NCBI GenBank assembly: GCA_027488155.1
Contig: JAIYCE010000059.1
Span: 22,692 to 86,691 of the forward strand
DNA: 64,000 nt
Source: Hyphomicrobiales bacterium
GTDB taxonomy: Bacteria > Pseudomonadota > Alphaproteobacteria > Rhizobiales > Beijerinckiaceae
Direction: 5' to 3'
Position numbers and translations under genes: made by a program. Positions 20,233 to 31,866 of this stretch are shown piece after piece. The notes under the pieces were generated by a model. The model was not told the origin of the DNA and ran no database searches. It saw only the letters and a program-made list of their open reading frames with translations. Positions within the stretch are counted from its first letter, which is position 1. The number at the start of each line of letters is the position of its first letter.

Positions 20233-21114
20233 ATGCCAGAGTTGCCCGAAGTCGAAACCGTCAGGCGCGGCCTCGCGCCCATCATGGAAGGCCGCCGCCT
20301 GATCAGGGTGGAACAGAGGCGGCCGGATCTGCGCTTTCCGTTTCCAGACCGGTTCATCGAGCGGCTTGAAGGCCAGACCCTCACCGCGATGGGACGGCGA
20401 GCCAAATATTTAATCGCGGACCTCTCTTCCGGCGAAACGCTGATCATGCATCTCGGTATGTCGGGCCGTTTCACCATCGTGGAAGGCGGACAGAGCGCTC
20501 TCCAAGGCGAATTCGTCCATCAGGCCGGCGGGATCGCTGCGCATGACCATGTCGTGTTCCATATCGAGGGCGGGGCGCGGGTCATCTATAATGACGCACG
20601 GCGCTTCGGTTTCATGGATCTTGTGCCGCGTACGGCCTTGGCCGAGAGCCGCCACATGAAAGCGCTCGGGATCGAACCACTCGGCAATGAGTTAGACGGC
20701 GCAAGGCTCGCCGCGCTGTTTGCCGGCAAGAAGACGCCGCTGAAAGCCGCGCTCTTGGACCAAAGCCTGATTGCCGGACTGGGCAACATCTATGTTTGCG
20801 AAGCGCTGCATCGCGCCGGGCTTTCGCCACGACGGGCGGCGGGAAAGCTGGCGCTCAAAGGCGGGAAACCGCATGCCAAAGCGGATCTGCTGGCCACCGC
20901 CATTCGTGACGTCTTGGTCGAAGCGGTCGCAGCAGGCGGCTCGACCTTGCGCGATTATGCGCAGGCGGATGGCTCGCTCGGCTATTTTCAGCATGCCTTC
21001 CGCGTTTATGATCGCGAGGGAGTCGCCTGCCCAACGGCCGGTTGCAAGGGAACAATCAAGCGCATCGTGCAATCGGGGCGATCGACCTTCTTCTGCGCAT
21101 CGTGTCAGAAATAG
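20233..21114 (+). CDS. mutM: Formamidopyrimidine-DNA glycosylase
   Basis: Bifunctional base-excision enzyme removing 8-oxoguanine and nicking the abasic site. The catalytic N-terminal proline and glutamate are in [14 protein letters not shown]. The H2TH region includes [20 protein letters not shown]. The C-terminal zinc finger has four cysteines (CPTAGC and FFCASCQK). At 293 residues it is complete. Confidence 0.96.
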   Translation: MPELPEVETVRRGLAPIMEGRRLIRVEQRRPDLRFPFPDRFIERLEGQTLTAMGRRAKYLIADLSSGETLIMHLGMSGRFTIVEGGQSALQGEFVHQAGGIAAHDHVVFHIEGGARVIYNDARRFGFMDLVPRTALAESRHMKALGIEPLGNELDGARLAALFAGKKTPLKAALLDQSLIAGLGNIYVCEALHRAGLSPRRAAGKLALKGGKPHAKADLLATAIRDVLVEAVAAGGSTLRDYAQADGSLGYFQHAFRVYDREGVACPTAGCKGTIKRIVQSGRSTFFCASCQK

Positions 21115-21187
21115 CCATGCACAAAGGATGATTGCCGGTTTCACAATGATCGTTTAGCCAAGACATAAGCAACAGGGAGGTGTCACC

Positions 21188-21961
21188 ATGGCTTATGAAA
21201 ACATCATTGTTACGCAGGAAGACCGGGTCGGCATCATTACGATCAACCGTCCGCAAGCGATGAATGCGCTCAACTCTAAGGTGATCGCCGAAATCAATGC
21301 GGCACTCGACGGTTTTGAGAAAGATCCCAATATCGGCTGTATGCTGATTACAGGCTCGGAAAAAGCCTTTGCCGCAGGCGCGGACATCAAGGAGATGCAA
21401 AACCTCTCCTTCCCCTCCACCTATCTCGACGATTTCATTACCCAATGGGATGGCATTTCGACGCGCCGCAAGCCTTTGATCGCGGCGGTGGCCGGATTTG
21501 CACTCGGCGGCGGGTGCGAAATGGCAATGATGTGCGATTTCATCTTGGCCGCCGACAATGCGAAATTCGGCCAACCTGAAATCAAGCTCGGCGTGATGCC
21601 AGGTGCAGGCGGCACGCAACGTCTGACACGCGCCGTCGGCAAGGCAAAGGCGATGGAAATGTGCCTTACCGGACGCATGATGGATGCCGCAGAAGCTGAG
21701 CGTTCAGGCCTTGTGGCGCGCATCATTCCTCTGGCAGACCTCCTCACAGAAGCAAAAAAGACGGCAACAACCATTGCCAACATGTCGCTGCCGATCGCAA
21801 TGATCACCAAGGAAAGCGTCAACCGCGCATTCGAGACGACATTGGCCGAAGGTCTGCGCTTTGAGCGCCGCCTCTTCCAACCCATGTTCGCGATTGCCGA
21901 CCAAAGAGAAGGCATGACGGCTTTCGTTGAAAAGCGCCCTGCAAAATTCTCGCACCGCTGA
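21188..21961 (+). CDS. Enoyl-CoA hydratase
   Basis: Crotonase-fold enzyme, 257 residues, hydrating trans-2-enoyl-CoA (short chain) in fatty-acid or polyhydroxyalkanoate metabolism. The oxyanion-hole and catalytic segments are [24 protein letters not shown] and [21 protein letters not shown]; the second holds the first catalytic glutamate and the third the second. The ribosome site GGGAGG is 9 bases upstream. It strongly resembles the mitochondrial-type short-chain hydratase often found next to rpsT/dnaA in Rhizobiales. Confidence 0.92.
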   Translation: MAYENIIVTQEDRVGIITINRPQAMNALNSKVIAEINAALDGFEKDPNIGCMLITGSEKAFAAGADIKEMQNLSFPSTYLDDFITQWDGISTRRKPLIAAVAGFALGGGCEMAMMCDFILAADNAKFGQPEIKLGVMPGAGGTQRLTRAVGKAKAMEMCLTGRMMDAAEAERSGLVARIIPLADLLTEAKKTATTIANMSLPIAMITKESVNRAFETTLAEGLRFERRLFQPMFAIADQREGMTAFVEKRPAKFSHR

Positions 21962-21976
21962 TCGCGCCGTAAACCT

Positions 21977-22759
21977 ATGGAGTTCAGCCCCGAGATTCTG
22001 GCGCTTCTGGCGTTAGCGGCCTTTTGCGCAGGGCTGATCGATGCAATCGCAGGCGGCGGCGGGCTGATCACAGTCCCTGCCCTTCTTCTAGCAGGGGCAG
22101 ACCCGGTCACCGCGGTGGCCACCAACAAGCTCCAAGGTTCCTTCGGCACGGCATCGGCCACGCTTGCCTTTGCCCGTGCCGGGCAAATTGACTGGAGTAG
22201 CGCTGCCCCTCTCGCTGCGATCGCAGTGTTGAGTTCGGCTCTAGGGGGCTTAGCCGTCGCAACCTTGCCCTCCCATTGGCTCGGCGCCGTCATACCCGTC
22301 CTGCTGGTAGCCGTGGCCTTATGGTTCGCGCTTTCGCCCCGTTTTGGCCAAATCGACCGGCCAGCCCGGGTCTCGCCAGCCTTTTTCGCCCTCGCTGTGG
22401 TGCCGCCGATCGCGTTCTATGACGGGTTTTTTGGCCCAGGAGCCGGATCCTTCTACATACTCGGCTTTGCGGCGCTGATGGGATTGAGCGGGATCCGAGC
22501 GGTCGCGCAGACAAAACTCCTGAATCTGGCCTCGAATGGCGGCGCGTTGGTCTTTTTTGCACTTTCGGGCCATATCGTATGGGCTGCCGGATTGGCGATG
22601 GGGCTTGCGGCCTTTGCGGGGGCTCAATTGGGCTCGCGCCTCGTCCTCAAACATGGCGCAAGGCTGATCAGGCCGCTCGTGGTGATCGTATGCCTCGCAG
22701 TATCTGTCCGGCTTCTGGCCGACCCCGCCAATCCTCTCCGGGCACTTTTAGGTATCTGA
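21977..22759 (+). CDS. TSUP family membrane protein (TauE/SafE sulfite or organosulfonate exporter)
   Basis: Polytopic inner-membrane protein of 260 residues with about eight hydrophobic segments. The TauE/SafE signatures are FCAGLIDAIAGGGGLITVPALLLAG, VATNKLQGSFGTASATLAFA and DGFFGPGAGSFYILGF. It starts 15 bases after the enoyl-CoA hydratase. The substrate (sulfite, sulfoacetate or other anion) cannot be told from sequence. Confidence 0.88.
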   Translation: MEFSPEILALLALAAFCAGLIDAIAGGGGLITVPALLLAGADPVTAVATNKLQGSFGTASATLAFARAGQIDWSSAAPLAAIAVLSSALGGLAVATLPSHWLGAVIPVLLVAVALWFALSPRFGQIDRPARVSPAFFALAVVPPIAFYDGFFGPGAGSFYILGFAALMGLSGIRAVAQTKLLNLASNGGALVFFALSGHIVWAAGLAMGLAAFAGAQLGSRLVLKHGARLIRPLVVIVCLAVSVRLLADPANPLRALLGI

Positions 22760-22803
22760 ACCAAGCAGTCGCATGAAAAGACTCATTCTTTCCGCCACAG
22801 CCG

Positions 22804-22832
22804 TTGACGCCGCCGGAGGCTAAAGCTATAAG
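22804..22832 (+). promoter_or_regulatory. Sigma-70-type promoter for rpsT
   Basis: TTGACG at 22804 and TATAAG at 22827 are separated by exactly 17 bases. This matches the housekeeping consensus and lies about 105 bases ahead of the rpsT start. Transcription start not verified. Confidence 0.6.
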
Positions 22833-22937
22833 CCGCGCCACGCCGGTCGCATCCTTTGCGTCCGCAAACCCTTTCCGTTTAACGTGAGGCGCCTTGGGCC
22901 CTAATCGGGTCTCCGCTTCGCATGAGGATCAAAAGTC

Positions 22938-23204
22938 ATGGCGAATACGAAGTCCGCCAAAAAAGCGACACGCAAGATTGAGCGCCGTACGGCGGTGAAT
23001 CGTATGCGCCGCTCGGCCCTGCGCACGTCCATCCGCAAAGTGGAAGACGCGCTGAAGTCCGGCGACAAGACAGCCGCAGCGGCTGCGTTGAAAAATGCAG
23101 AGCCCGTGATCGCGCGCATGGCGCAACAGGGCATTGTCCACCGCAATACTGCATCGCGTAAAATCTCGCGCCTCGCTCATGCGGTGAAGATACTCGGCGC
23201 ATAA
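22938..23204 (+). CDS. rpsT: 30S ribosomal protein S20
   Basis: Small basic ribosomal protein of 88 residues binding 16S rRNA early in 30S assembly. [21 protein letters not shown] and [28 protein letters not shown] are diagnostic. It has its own promoter and a strong terminator. rpsT immediately before dnaA is a common alphaproteobacterial arrangement. Confidence 0.97.
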   Translation: MANTKSAKKATRKIERRTAVNRMRRSALRTSIRKVEDALKSGDKTAAAAALKNAEPVIARMAQQGIVHRNTASRKISRLAHAVKILGA

Positions 23205-23234
23205 TTGCCGCATGGAGCTTCGACGTATTCTAAG

Positions 23235-23258
23235 AACCCGGCGAGAGCCGGGTTTTTT
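23235..23258 (+). terminator. Rho-independent terminator of rpsT
   Basis: AACCCGG and CCGGGTT form a 7-base stem around a 6-base loop (CGAGAG), followed directly by a run of six T on the plus strand. It lies 31 bases after the rpsT stop. Confidence 0.88.
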
Positions 23259-23661
23259 GTTATGCGGCAACATTTATTCTTGCCTGCAATGTGGCTGAAA
23301 CGCCCCAATTTGCGCCATTACATCACACTTATTTCACTTGACTCGGCAAAGTTTAGAATCGGATTTCTCCGCGCTTTTCGCGCGCAAAAAAAGCCGACTA
23401 GAATCAAGGTTTTACGGGCTAAGACCCGAACCTGCGCGACAAGACGCGCCGACGTGCAACAGACCAAGCCGCGCAAATCGGGATTTGAACGGCTGGGTTC
23501 TTCCTGCCAATTGTTAAAGAATGATGAATATCATCAACACTTTGCGGAAGCGTAATCGGTATTTAGTCCTGTCAAGAGGGAGCATATGGCAGGGGTTTCA
23601 ACACCTGCAATTTGCAACCCGTGTTGCGTGCCTATGTGGCGCTGTGTAAGGTCACTTCACT

Positions 23662-23680
23662 TCAGCACGCGATGTGCTGA
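23662..23680. repeat. Inverted repeat upstream of dnaA (7-base arms)
   Basis: TCAGCAC, five-base spacer GCGAT, then GTGCTGA. Perfect arms, no T-run after it, so it is more likely a protein site or RNA structure than a terminator. Confidence 0.6.
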
Positions 23681-23785
23681 CGTTTCAAAAAACCTATACG
23701 GGCGTTGCGTTTTCTCGATTCGAGAGAATGCAGATGTGTGTATGAAAAACAGTGGCGTGCAAACAGCCATTTGATTTTGAGAATG

Positions 23786-23810
23786 CTCATCCGGTCTACT
23801 TCCGGATGAG
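23786..23810. repeat. Inverted repeat upstream of dnaA (9-base arms)
   Basis: CTCATCCGG, seven-base loop TCTACTT, then CCGGATGAG. Perfect 9-base arms about 220 bases ahead of the dnaA start, not followed by T residues on either strand. Confidence 0.65.
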
Positions 23811-24028
23811 GTGGATGACCAAGACGTTCGGCCGATTTCAACGGCTGGCGATTGCAGCGGGGGTAGTGATGACACGTTCCAGCGAAATGCGGCTTAGTTC
23901 CCATTTGTCGCTTTTTTGCAGCGGTCACGCCCCTCGGCCTTCCGGCGCGTAAGCTTTCGATTTTCATCCCTTTTGATGCTTGCTCCTGACAAGAGCAGCG
24001 AAGCCTATGCGCGCGAGTACTTTTGACA

Positions 24029-25501
24029 ATGTTGGAATCGTCTCCTCTTCCTTCCTCCTCCCAAGCCGCTCAGGACTCTGACATGGCAGGCCAACGCGAC
24101 ACGCAGGAGGCCTGGGATCGCGTGAAGCGTCGCTTGCGTGCCGAGCTTGGCGAAGACGTGTTTTCCAGCTGGTTCGGTCGCTTGGAACTGGCCTCGCTTA
24201 CCGATGGTGTGGCGCACCTATCAGTGCCGACACGCTTTCTCAAAAGCTGGATCGAGAGCCATTATATCGACCGTTTACGCCTGCGCGTGTCGGAAGAGAT
24301 GCCGACTGTAACCAATGTTCATCTGGCCGTTCGTAGCGCGATGCAACGTCAGGCGCAGCGCCCGGCCGAGGCTCCTATCCCGAACAAGGCGCGTCAGATC
24401 GAAAAGCCGAGCCTGCCGACGATCGAAAGCCGGGCCGTATCGACGGATCAGGAAGGGTTGGCTGGATCGCCGCTCGATCGCCGCCTGACATTTGCAAGCT
24501 TCCTCGTCGGGCGTTCCAATGCGCTGGCACACGCAGCAGCAGAGCGTGTCGCGCGCCATGAGCCGGGACAGACGCCGCTCTATAACCCGCTCTATATTCA
24601 CTCTTCCGTCGGCTTGGGGAAAACCCATCTTCTTCATGCCATCGGGCATGAGGTGATCGCTTCCGGTCGTCGGGTGATTTATCTCACGGCCGACCGTTTC
24701 ATGTACGGGTTTGTCGCCGCGCTGAAAGCGCAGACGGCGCTCGCTTTCAAGGAACGCCTGCGCGGTATCGATCTTCTGATCATCGACGATGTGCAGTTCT
24801 TGCAAGGGAAATCGATCCAGCAGGAATTCTGCCACACGATCAACGCGTTGATCGATGCGGGTCGCCAAATCGTGATCGCCGCGGACCGTGCACCCTCCGA
24901 TCTCGAAAGTCTCGACGAACGCGTGCGTTCGCGACTTGCCGGTGGCCTTGCGGTCGAAATCGGGGGGCTCGACGAGGCCCTGCGCGCCCAGATCATCGAG
25001 GCGCGCATTGCGGCGGCACGCCAGCATCAGCCTTCGTTTGAGGTAAGCCCAGCAGTCATCGCCTATGTGGCCCGCGCGATCACGACAAATGGCCGCGATC
25101 TCGATGGCGCCGTGAACCGACTCCTCGCCCATTCGACCCTGTCGCAGACCCCGCTCACGATCGATGCGGCCGAAACCGCGATCCGGGACCTTGTTCGTTC
25201 GCGCGAGCCGCGAAAGGTCAAGATCGAGGATATTCAGAAGCTGGTCGCGACCCATTTCAATGTTAGCCGGGCCGACATTCTGTCGTCGCGCCGCTCGGCT
25301 AGCGTGGTGAAGCCACGCCAGATCGCGATGTACCTGTCCAAGGTGCTCACCTTGCGGTCCTTACCTGAAATCGGACGGCGTTTCGGCGGGCGCGACCATA
25401 CGACCGTGCTGCACGCCGTCCGTAAGATCGAGACAGCAGTGCAAGCCGACACCACGCTTCGTGACGATGTGGAGCTCCTGAAGCGGATGCTACAGGAATA
25501 A
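24029..25501 (+). CDS. dnaA: Chromosomal replication initiator protein DnaA
   Basis: AAA+ ATPase that melts oriC. Domain I is [22 protein letters not shown]. Walker A is [15 protein letters not shown] and Walker B is [13 protein letters not shown]. The C-terminal DNA-binding signature [16 protein letters not shown] is intact. The track's TTG at 24023 is two codons ahead of an ATG at 24029, used here. An in-frame ATG at 24083 (MAGQRDTQ) has the better ribosome site, AGGA with an 8-base spacer, and may be the true start. It heads dnaA-dnaN-recF-gyrB. Confidence 0.95.
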   Translation: MLESSPLPSSSQAAQDSDMAGQRDTQEAWDRVKRRLRAELGEDVFSSWFGRLELASLTDGVAHLSVPTRFLKSWIESHYIDRLRLRVSEEMPTVTNVHLAVRSAMQRQAQRPAEAPIPNKARQIEKPSLPTIESRAVSTDQEGLAGSPLDRRLTFASFLVGRSNALAHAAAERVARHEPGQTPLYNPLYIHSSVGLGKTHLLHAIGHEVIASGRRVIYLTADRFMYGFVAALKAQTALAFKERLRGIDLLIIDDVQFLQGKSIQQEFCHTINALIDAGRQIVIAADRAPSDLESLDERVRSRLAGGLAVEIGGLDEALRAQIIEARIAAARQHQPSFEVSPAVIAYVARAITTNGRDLDGAVNRLLAHSTLSQTPLTIDAAETAIRDLVRSREPRKVKIEDIQKLVATHFNVSRADILSSRRSASVVKPRQIAMYLSKVLTLRSLPEIGRRFGGRDHTTVLHAVRKIETAVQADTTLRDDVELLKRMLQE

Positions 25502-25686
25502 GAAGCGGTCATTGCAGACAAAAACCTGTTGAGAGACCGGCTTCGACAGGGGTGCAAACGCCCCTGCGCTGCCCTATCTGCTTGCCTTGAACCGGACTGC
25601 TTGCGATTGTGCGGTCCCATTGGCTCCCTGCACGCAAGGTGCGGGCTCCGGGCTGGCCCGGAAGATTGATCGTGCGGATTGGTTCC

Positions 25687-26805
25687 ATGCAGGTGACAGT
25701 CGAACGCTCGGCGCTTCTGAAATCACTCGGTCACGTGCACCGGGTTGTCGAACGGCGCAATACGATTCCGATTCTTTCTAACGTGCTCTTGCGCGCCTCG
25801 AGCGGAACGTTGGGACTAAAGGCGACCGACCTTGATCTCGAAGTCACCGAAAGCCTGCCAGCCGATGTGACGCAGCCGGGTGCAACCACCGTACCCGCAC
25901 ACATGATCTATGACATTGTGCGCAAACTGCCTGATGGTGCGCAGGTCTCTCTCGAGACCACTGGCGAAACGGGGCAGATGCTGATCCGTTCGGGACGCTC
26001 GCGCTTCACGCTGCAGACGCTGCCGGAAAGCGATTTTCCCGATCTCGCAGCCGGCGACATGACGCATCGCTTCAACCTCCCGGCGCAGGAATTGCGCCGC
26101 CTGATTGAGAAGACGCAATTCGCGATCTCGACAGAAGAGACGCGGTATTATCTCAATGGCATTTATCTGCACACCGCAGAAAACGATGGCGGACCTGTGA
26201 TGCGCGCTGTCGCTACTGACGGGCATCGTCTCGCACGCGTTGAAACAGCAGCGCCAGCAGGCTCTGCTGGAATGCCCGGCGTGATCGTACCACGCAAGGC
26301 GGTGGCCGAAATTATCAAGCTCGTCGAGACGGCGGGAGAAGATGTCGGTATCGAACTAAGCCCGGCGAAAATCCGCATCACTTTCGATTCCGTTGTGCTG
26401 ACATCGAAGTTGATCGATGGCACCTTCCCTGATTATCAGCGCGTCATTCCCGCAAACAATGACAAGACGCTGATTGTCGAGCGAAGCGACTTCGCAGCTG
26501 CAGTTGATCGCGTTTCGACGATCTCGTCCGAACGCGGCCGCGCCGTGAAGCTCGCCGTATCGGACGGTCAGGTGACGCTCTCGGTGACAAATCCAGATTC
26601 AGGGTCGGCTGTGGAAGAATTGCAGGCTGATTATGCCGCAGCGCCGATCGAGATTGGATTCAACGCGCGTTATCTGCTCGATATCACTGAACAACTCGAC
26701 AGCGACACGGCTACATTCAAATTAGCCGATGCCGGTTCACCGACACTCGTTCAGGATCGCGAAGGCGCATCCGCGCTTTATGTGCTGATGCCAATGCGCG
26801 TTTAA
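25687..26805 (+). CDS. dnaN: DNA polymerase III subunit beta (sliding clamp)
   Basis: Ring-shaped processivity clamp. The N-terminus MQVTVERSALLKSLGHVHRVVERRNTIPILSN is conserved, so the ATG at 25687 is chosen over the track's 25609. This gives 372 residues, the family norm. The C-terminal ALYVLMPMRV is the usual clamp ending. It lies 185 bases after dnaA; that gap contains a small hairpin (CAGGGG/CCCCTG, 25547-25566) and nothing else I can identify. Confidence 0.96.
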   Translation: MQVTVERSALLKSLGHVHRVVERRNTIPILSNVLLRASSGTLGLKATDLDLEVTESLPADVTQPGATTVPAHMIYDIVRKLPDGAQVSLETTGETGQMLIRSGRSRFTLQTLPESDFPDLAAGDMTHRFNLPAQELRRLIEKTQFAISTEETRYYLNGIYLHTAENDGGPVMRAVATDGHRLARVETAAPAGSAGMPGVIVPRKAVAEIIKLVETAGEDVGIELSPAKIRITFDSVVLTSKLIDGTFPDYQRVIPANNDKTLIVERSDFAAAVDRVSTISSERGRAVKLAVSDGQVTLSVTNPDSGSAVEELQADYAAAPIEIGFNARYLLDITEQLDSDTATFKLADAGSPTLVQDREGASALYVLMPMRV

Positions 26806-26830
26806 CGCGCGCCCCGCGCGGGGAAGTCCC

Positions 26831-27985
26831 ATGGTGAGTTCCATATCCGACGGCGCGCCGATGGTGCGCCGTCTCATTTTGTCGGAGTTTCGCTCCTACC
26901 CAGCGCTCGATCTTGCATTCGGGCAGCGGTTGATTGCGTTCATGGGCGAGAATGGCGCGGGCAAAACCAATCTCCTCGAAGCGCTCTCGCTGTTCTCGGT
27001 CGGCCGTGGGCTCCGGCGGGCCGATCTACCGGAAATGGCGCGCGAAGGCGGTTCGGGCGGTTTCGCGGTCTCCATCCTCGTCGAGGCGGGTGGCGGCGAG
27101 CATCGTCTCGGCACCGCACTCGAACCTGCCAAGAGCGGCGGCCTCGAACGGACGAGCCGGATCGATCGTAATCCCGTCTCATCGGCCTCCGCCTTTGCGG
27201 ATTTCGTCCGCTTCGTTTGGTTGACCCCCGCGCTCGACGGGCTTTTCACCGGTGCGCCGGGCGATCGGCGACGCTTTCTCGACCGGCTGGTCTTGGCCGT
27301 CGACCCGGCCCATGGCAGCCGCGTCAACGCGCTCGAAAAGGCACTGCGCTCACGCAACAAGCTTCTGGAGGCCGAGCGGCTCGACGCGGCCTGGCTCGAT
27401 GCGGTTGAGCGCGAGGTGGCAGAGACAGGCGTGGCCGTTGCCATAGCGCGGCAGGAGACAGTGGGGCGGCTTAAGGCACTGATCGCCGACACACGGCAGG
27501 AGGGAGACCCCTTCCCGTGGGCCGCGCTCACGCTGGAAGGGCCTCTCGATGCGGTTTTAGGCACAGCCTCGGCGCTTGAGATCGAGGATCTTTATCGTGG
27601 CTGGCTCAAAGACAACCGGCTCAAGGATCGCGCAGCAGGCCGGACCCTCATCGGCCCGCAGGCGACCGATCTTCTCGTCCGCCACGGCCCGAAAGATGTG
27701 GCTGCCGACCGCGCCTCGACCGGTGAACAGAAGGCGCTTCTGGTGGGGCTCATTCTGGCCCATGCGCGGCTTGTTGCGGCCATGACGGGTTTTGTGCCTC
27801 TCGTGCTGCTCGACGAGGTCGCAGCGCATCTCGACCCACGCCGCCGCGCAGGTCTCTATGCAGCACTCGACGCGCTTGGCGCGCAGGTTTTCATGACGGG
27901 GGCCGACCCAGCACTGTTCGGCGATCTACCGCCCGACAGCCTGCGCTTAGCGGTGACGGGCGGACGGGTTTTCCCGGCCCCGTAA
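26831..27985 (+). CDS. recF: DNA replication and repair protein RecF
   Basis: SMC-like ATPase that loads RecA at single-strand gaps with RecO and RecR. Walker A is GENGAGKTNLLEALSLF, the signature motif is STGEQKALLVGLILAHARL, and Walker B is VPLVLLDEVAAHLDPRRR. At 384 residues it is typical. GGGGAAG 5 bases upstream of the ATG supports this start. It follows dnaN by 25 bases. Confidence 0.95.
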   Translation: MVSSISDGAPMVRRLILSEFRSYPALDLAFGQRLIAFMGENGAGKTNLLEALSLFSVGRGLRRADLPEMAREGGSGGFAVSILVEAGGGEHRLGTALEPAKSGGLERTSRIDRNPVSSASAFADFVRFVWLTPALDGLFTGAPGDRRRFLDRLVLAVDPAHGSRVNALEKALRSRNKLLEAERLDAAWLDAVEREVAETGVAVAIARQETVGRLKALIADTRQEGDPFPWAALTLEGPLDAVLGTASALEIEDLYRGWLKDNRLKDRAAGRTLIGPQATDLLVRHGPKDVAADRASTGEQKALLVGLILAHARLVAAMTGFVPLVLLDEVAAHLDPRRRAGLYAALDALGAQVFMTGADPALFGDLPPDSLRLAVTGGRVFPAP

Positions 27986-30532
<2,547 letters not shown>

Positions 30533-30542
30533 GAAATCGGGT

Positions 30543-30571
30543 GAGGCCGTCATGAATGAAGAGGCGGCCTC
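30543..30571 (+). repeat. Inverted repeat spanning the MFS transporter start codon
   Basis: GAGGCCG (30543-30549) and CGGCCTC (30565-30571) form a perfect 7-base stem. The 15-base loop contains the ATG of the MFS gene, and the GAGG that could serve as its ribosome site lies in the stem. It may dampen translation or act as an imperfect gyrB terminator. No T-run is present. Confidence 0.45.
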
Positions 30572-31784
30572 GTCCAACGCCTTCGCCTCGCGCGATTATC
30601 GGCGATTCTTCGCAACACGCATCGTCTATGGCCTCGCCTATCAGATGAACATCGTTGCACTGGGGTGGCTGGTCTATTCTGTCACCGAAAGTGCGTTTGC
30701 GTTGGGCACGGTGGGGCTTGTTTCCTTCCTGCCTGTGCTGGTCGCATCGCTGATCTCCGGCCATGTGGCCGACCAATATGACCGCCGCCTCATTACGATG
30801 ATTGGACATTCCGTCCTGGCGATCTGCTCGCTTGGGCTGCTCTGGTGTGCGTGGGCGGGCGAAAGCGGATTGCCTTTCATCTACGCGCTAGCAGGAACGA
30901 TTGGGCTTGCGCGGGCCTTTTCCAATCCTGCCTCGCAAGCGCTTATGCCGACATTGGTTCCGCGCACTGCGCTCGGCAATGCCATCAGCTGGAATTCATC
31001 GGCGTGGCAGACGTCTGCCATTGTCGGCCCGGCCTTGGGCGGTTTGCTTTATGCGCTTGGGCCGGCGGCCGTATTTGGTTCAACAACGGTGATGTTTGTT
31101 ATCGCTACACTCTTGATCGGCTCAATCTCGATGCGTCGCCCGAAAGATATGGCGCGGGAACCCCACACGCTCGAGACGGCGCTCGCTGGATTTCGCTTCA
31201 TCCGCTCGCGTCCTGTTATCTTCGGGGCCATCTCGCTCGATCTGTTCGCCGTTTTGCTCGGCGGCGCATCTGCGTTAATGCCAATCTTTGCCAAGGATAT
31301 TCTTCAAACGGGGCCTTGGGGTTTGGGCCTGTTGCGCAGCTCCATATCGATGGGCGGTGTCTTTATGGCGCTGGCGCTTGCGCGCTGGCCTTTGAAGCGG
31401 CAGGCGGGACCGCGCATGTTGTGGGCTGTCGTGATCTTTGGCCTTGCAACGATTGTCTTCGGGCTTTCAACGGAGTTTTGGTTGTCCATGGCTGCGCTGT
31501 TCATCATGGGTGCAGCAGACATGATCAGCGTTTATGTGCGCCAAACTTTGGTGCAAGGCGAGACGCCAGATGCCATGCGCGGCCGCGTATCAGCCGTTAG
31601 CACAGTGTTCATTGGCGCATCGAATGAGCTTGGCGAGTTTGAATCGGGCATGTTGGCGGCAGCGGTTGGCGCTGTTCCTGCCGTCGTGATTGGCGGTGTT
31701 GGCACCATCGCGGTCGTGGGCCTGTGGGCGTGGCTCTTTCCAGATTTACGCAAGCGCGATCATCTGATTCCAGAAAAACTCTGA
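30552..31784 (+). CDS. MFS transporter, EntS/enterobactin-exporter-like
   Basis: Major facilitator of 410 residues with about 12 hydrophobic segments. The MFS loop motif GHVADQYDRRLITMIGH and the ending typical of the PF05977-type group (MRGRVSAVSTVFIGASNELGEFESG) are present. Members include EntS and many uncharacterised exporters. Substrate unknown. It starts 19 bases after gyrB and is convergent with aceB. Confidence 0.88.
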   Translation: MNEEAASSNAFASRDYRRFFATRIVYGLAYQMNIVALGWLVYSVTESAFALGTVGLVSFLPVLVASLISGHVADQYDRRLITMIGHSVLAICSLGLLWCAWAGESGLPFIYALAGTIGLARAFSNPASQALMPTLVPRTALGNAISWNSSAWQTSAIVGPALGGLLYALGPAAVFGSTTVMFVIATLLIGSISMRRPKDMAREPHTLETALAGFRFIRSRPVIFGAISLDLFAVLLGGASALMPIFAKDILQTGPWGLGLLRSSISMGGVFMALALARWPLKRQAGPRMLWAVVIFGLATIVFGLSTEFWLSMAALFIMGAADMISVYVRQTLVQGETPDAMRGRVSAVSTVFIGASNELGEFESGMLAAAVGAVPAVVIGGVGTIAVVGLWAWLFPDLRKRDHLIPEKL

Positions 31785-31811
31785 TCGCCGATCTATCCTT
31801 TGATAAATGAC

Positions 31812-31847
31812 CGCCCGCACTGCGGCAAAGGTGCCAGAGCGCGGGCG
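31812..31847. terminator. Hairpin between convergent MFS and aceB genes
   Basis: CGCCCGC at 31812-31818 pairs with GCGGGCG at 31841-31847, with a second small stem (GGCA/TGCC) inside. It lies between two converging stop codons, where a bidirectional terminator is expected. T-runs are poor on both sides, so the call is tentative. Confidence 0.4.
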
Positions 31848-31866
31848 CGAAAATGCTAGCAGAAAA

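Larger units (their letters stand above)
23259..24028. other. rpsT-dnaA intergenic region with inverted repeats, possible replication-control or origin region
   Basis: About 770 bases with no convincing gene, AT-richer than its surroundings. Three perfect inverted repeats are visible: TCAGCAC/GTGCTGA at 23662-23680, TCTCGA-T-TCGAGA at 23713-23725, and CTCATCCGG/CCGGATGAG at 23786-23810. I found no canonical DnaA box (TTATCCACA or its complement). The nearest match is TGTGTATGA near 23735, with one mismatch to a permitted box. The region must at least hold the dnaA promoter. A role as oriC is only a possibility; in many Hyphomicrobiales the origin lies elsewhere, near hemE. Confidence 0.4.

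Noticed and set aside
23735-23743. TGTGTATGA as a DnaA box
   Set aside because: One mismatch from a permitted box and isolated; no cluster of boxes was found in the gap, so it is not called as a binding site.
23586-23774. Small 62-aa ORF in the rpsT-dnaA gap
   Set aside because: Odd cysteine-rich composition, no ribosome site worth noting, and it spans two of the inverted repeats. More likely non-coding.
24275-25255. Minus-strand ORF of 326 aa opposite dnaA
   Set aside because: Shadow of dnaA; no recognisable domain and no gene context.
25547-25566. Hairpin CAGGGG/CCCCTG after dnaA as a terminator
   Set aside because: Six-base stem with no T-run, and dnaN probably continues from the same or a close promoter. 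Not strong enough.
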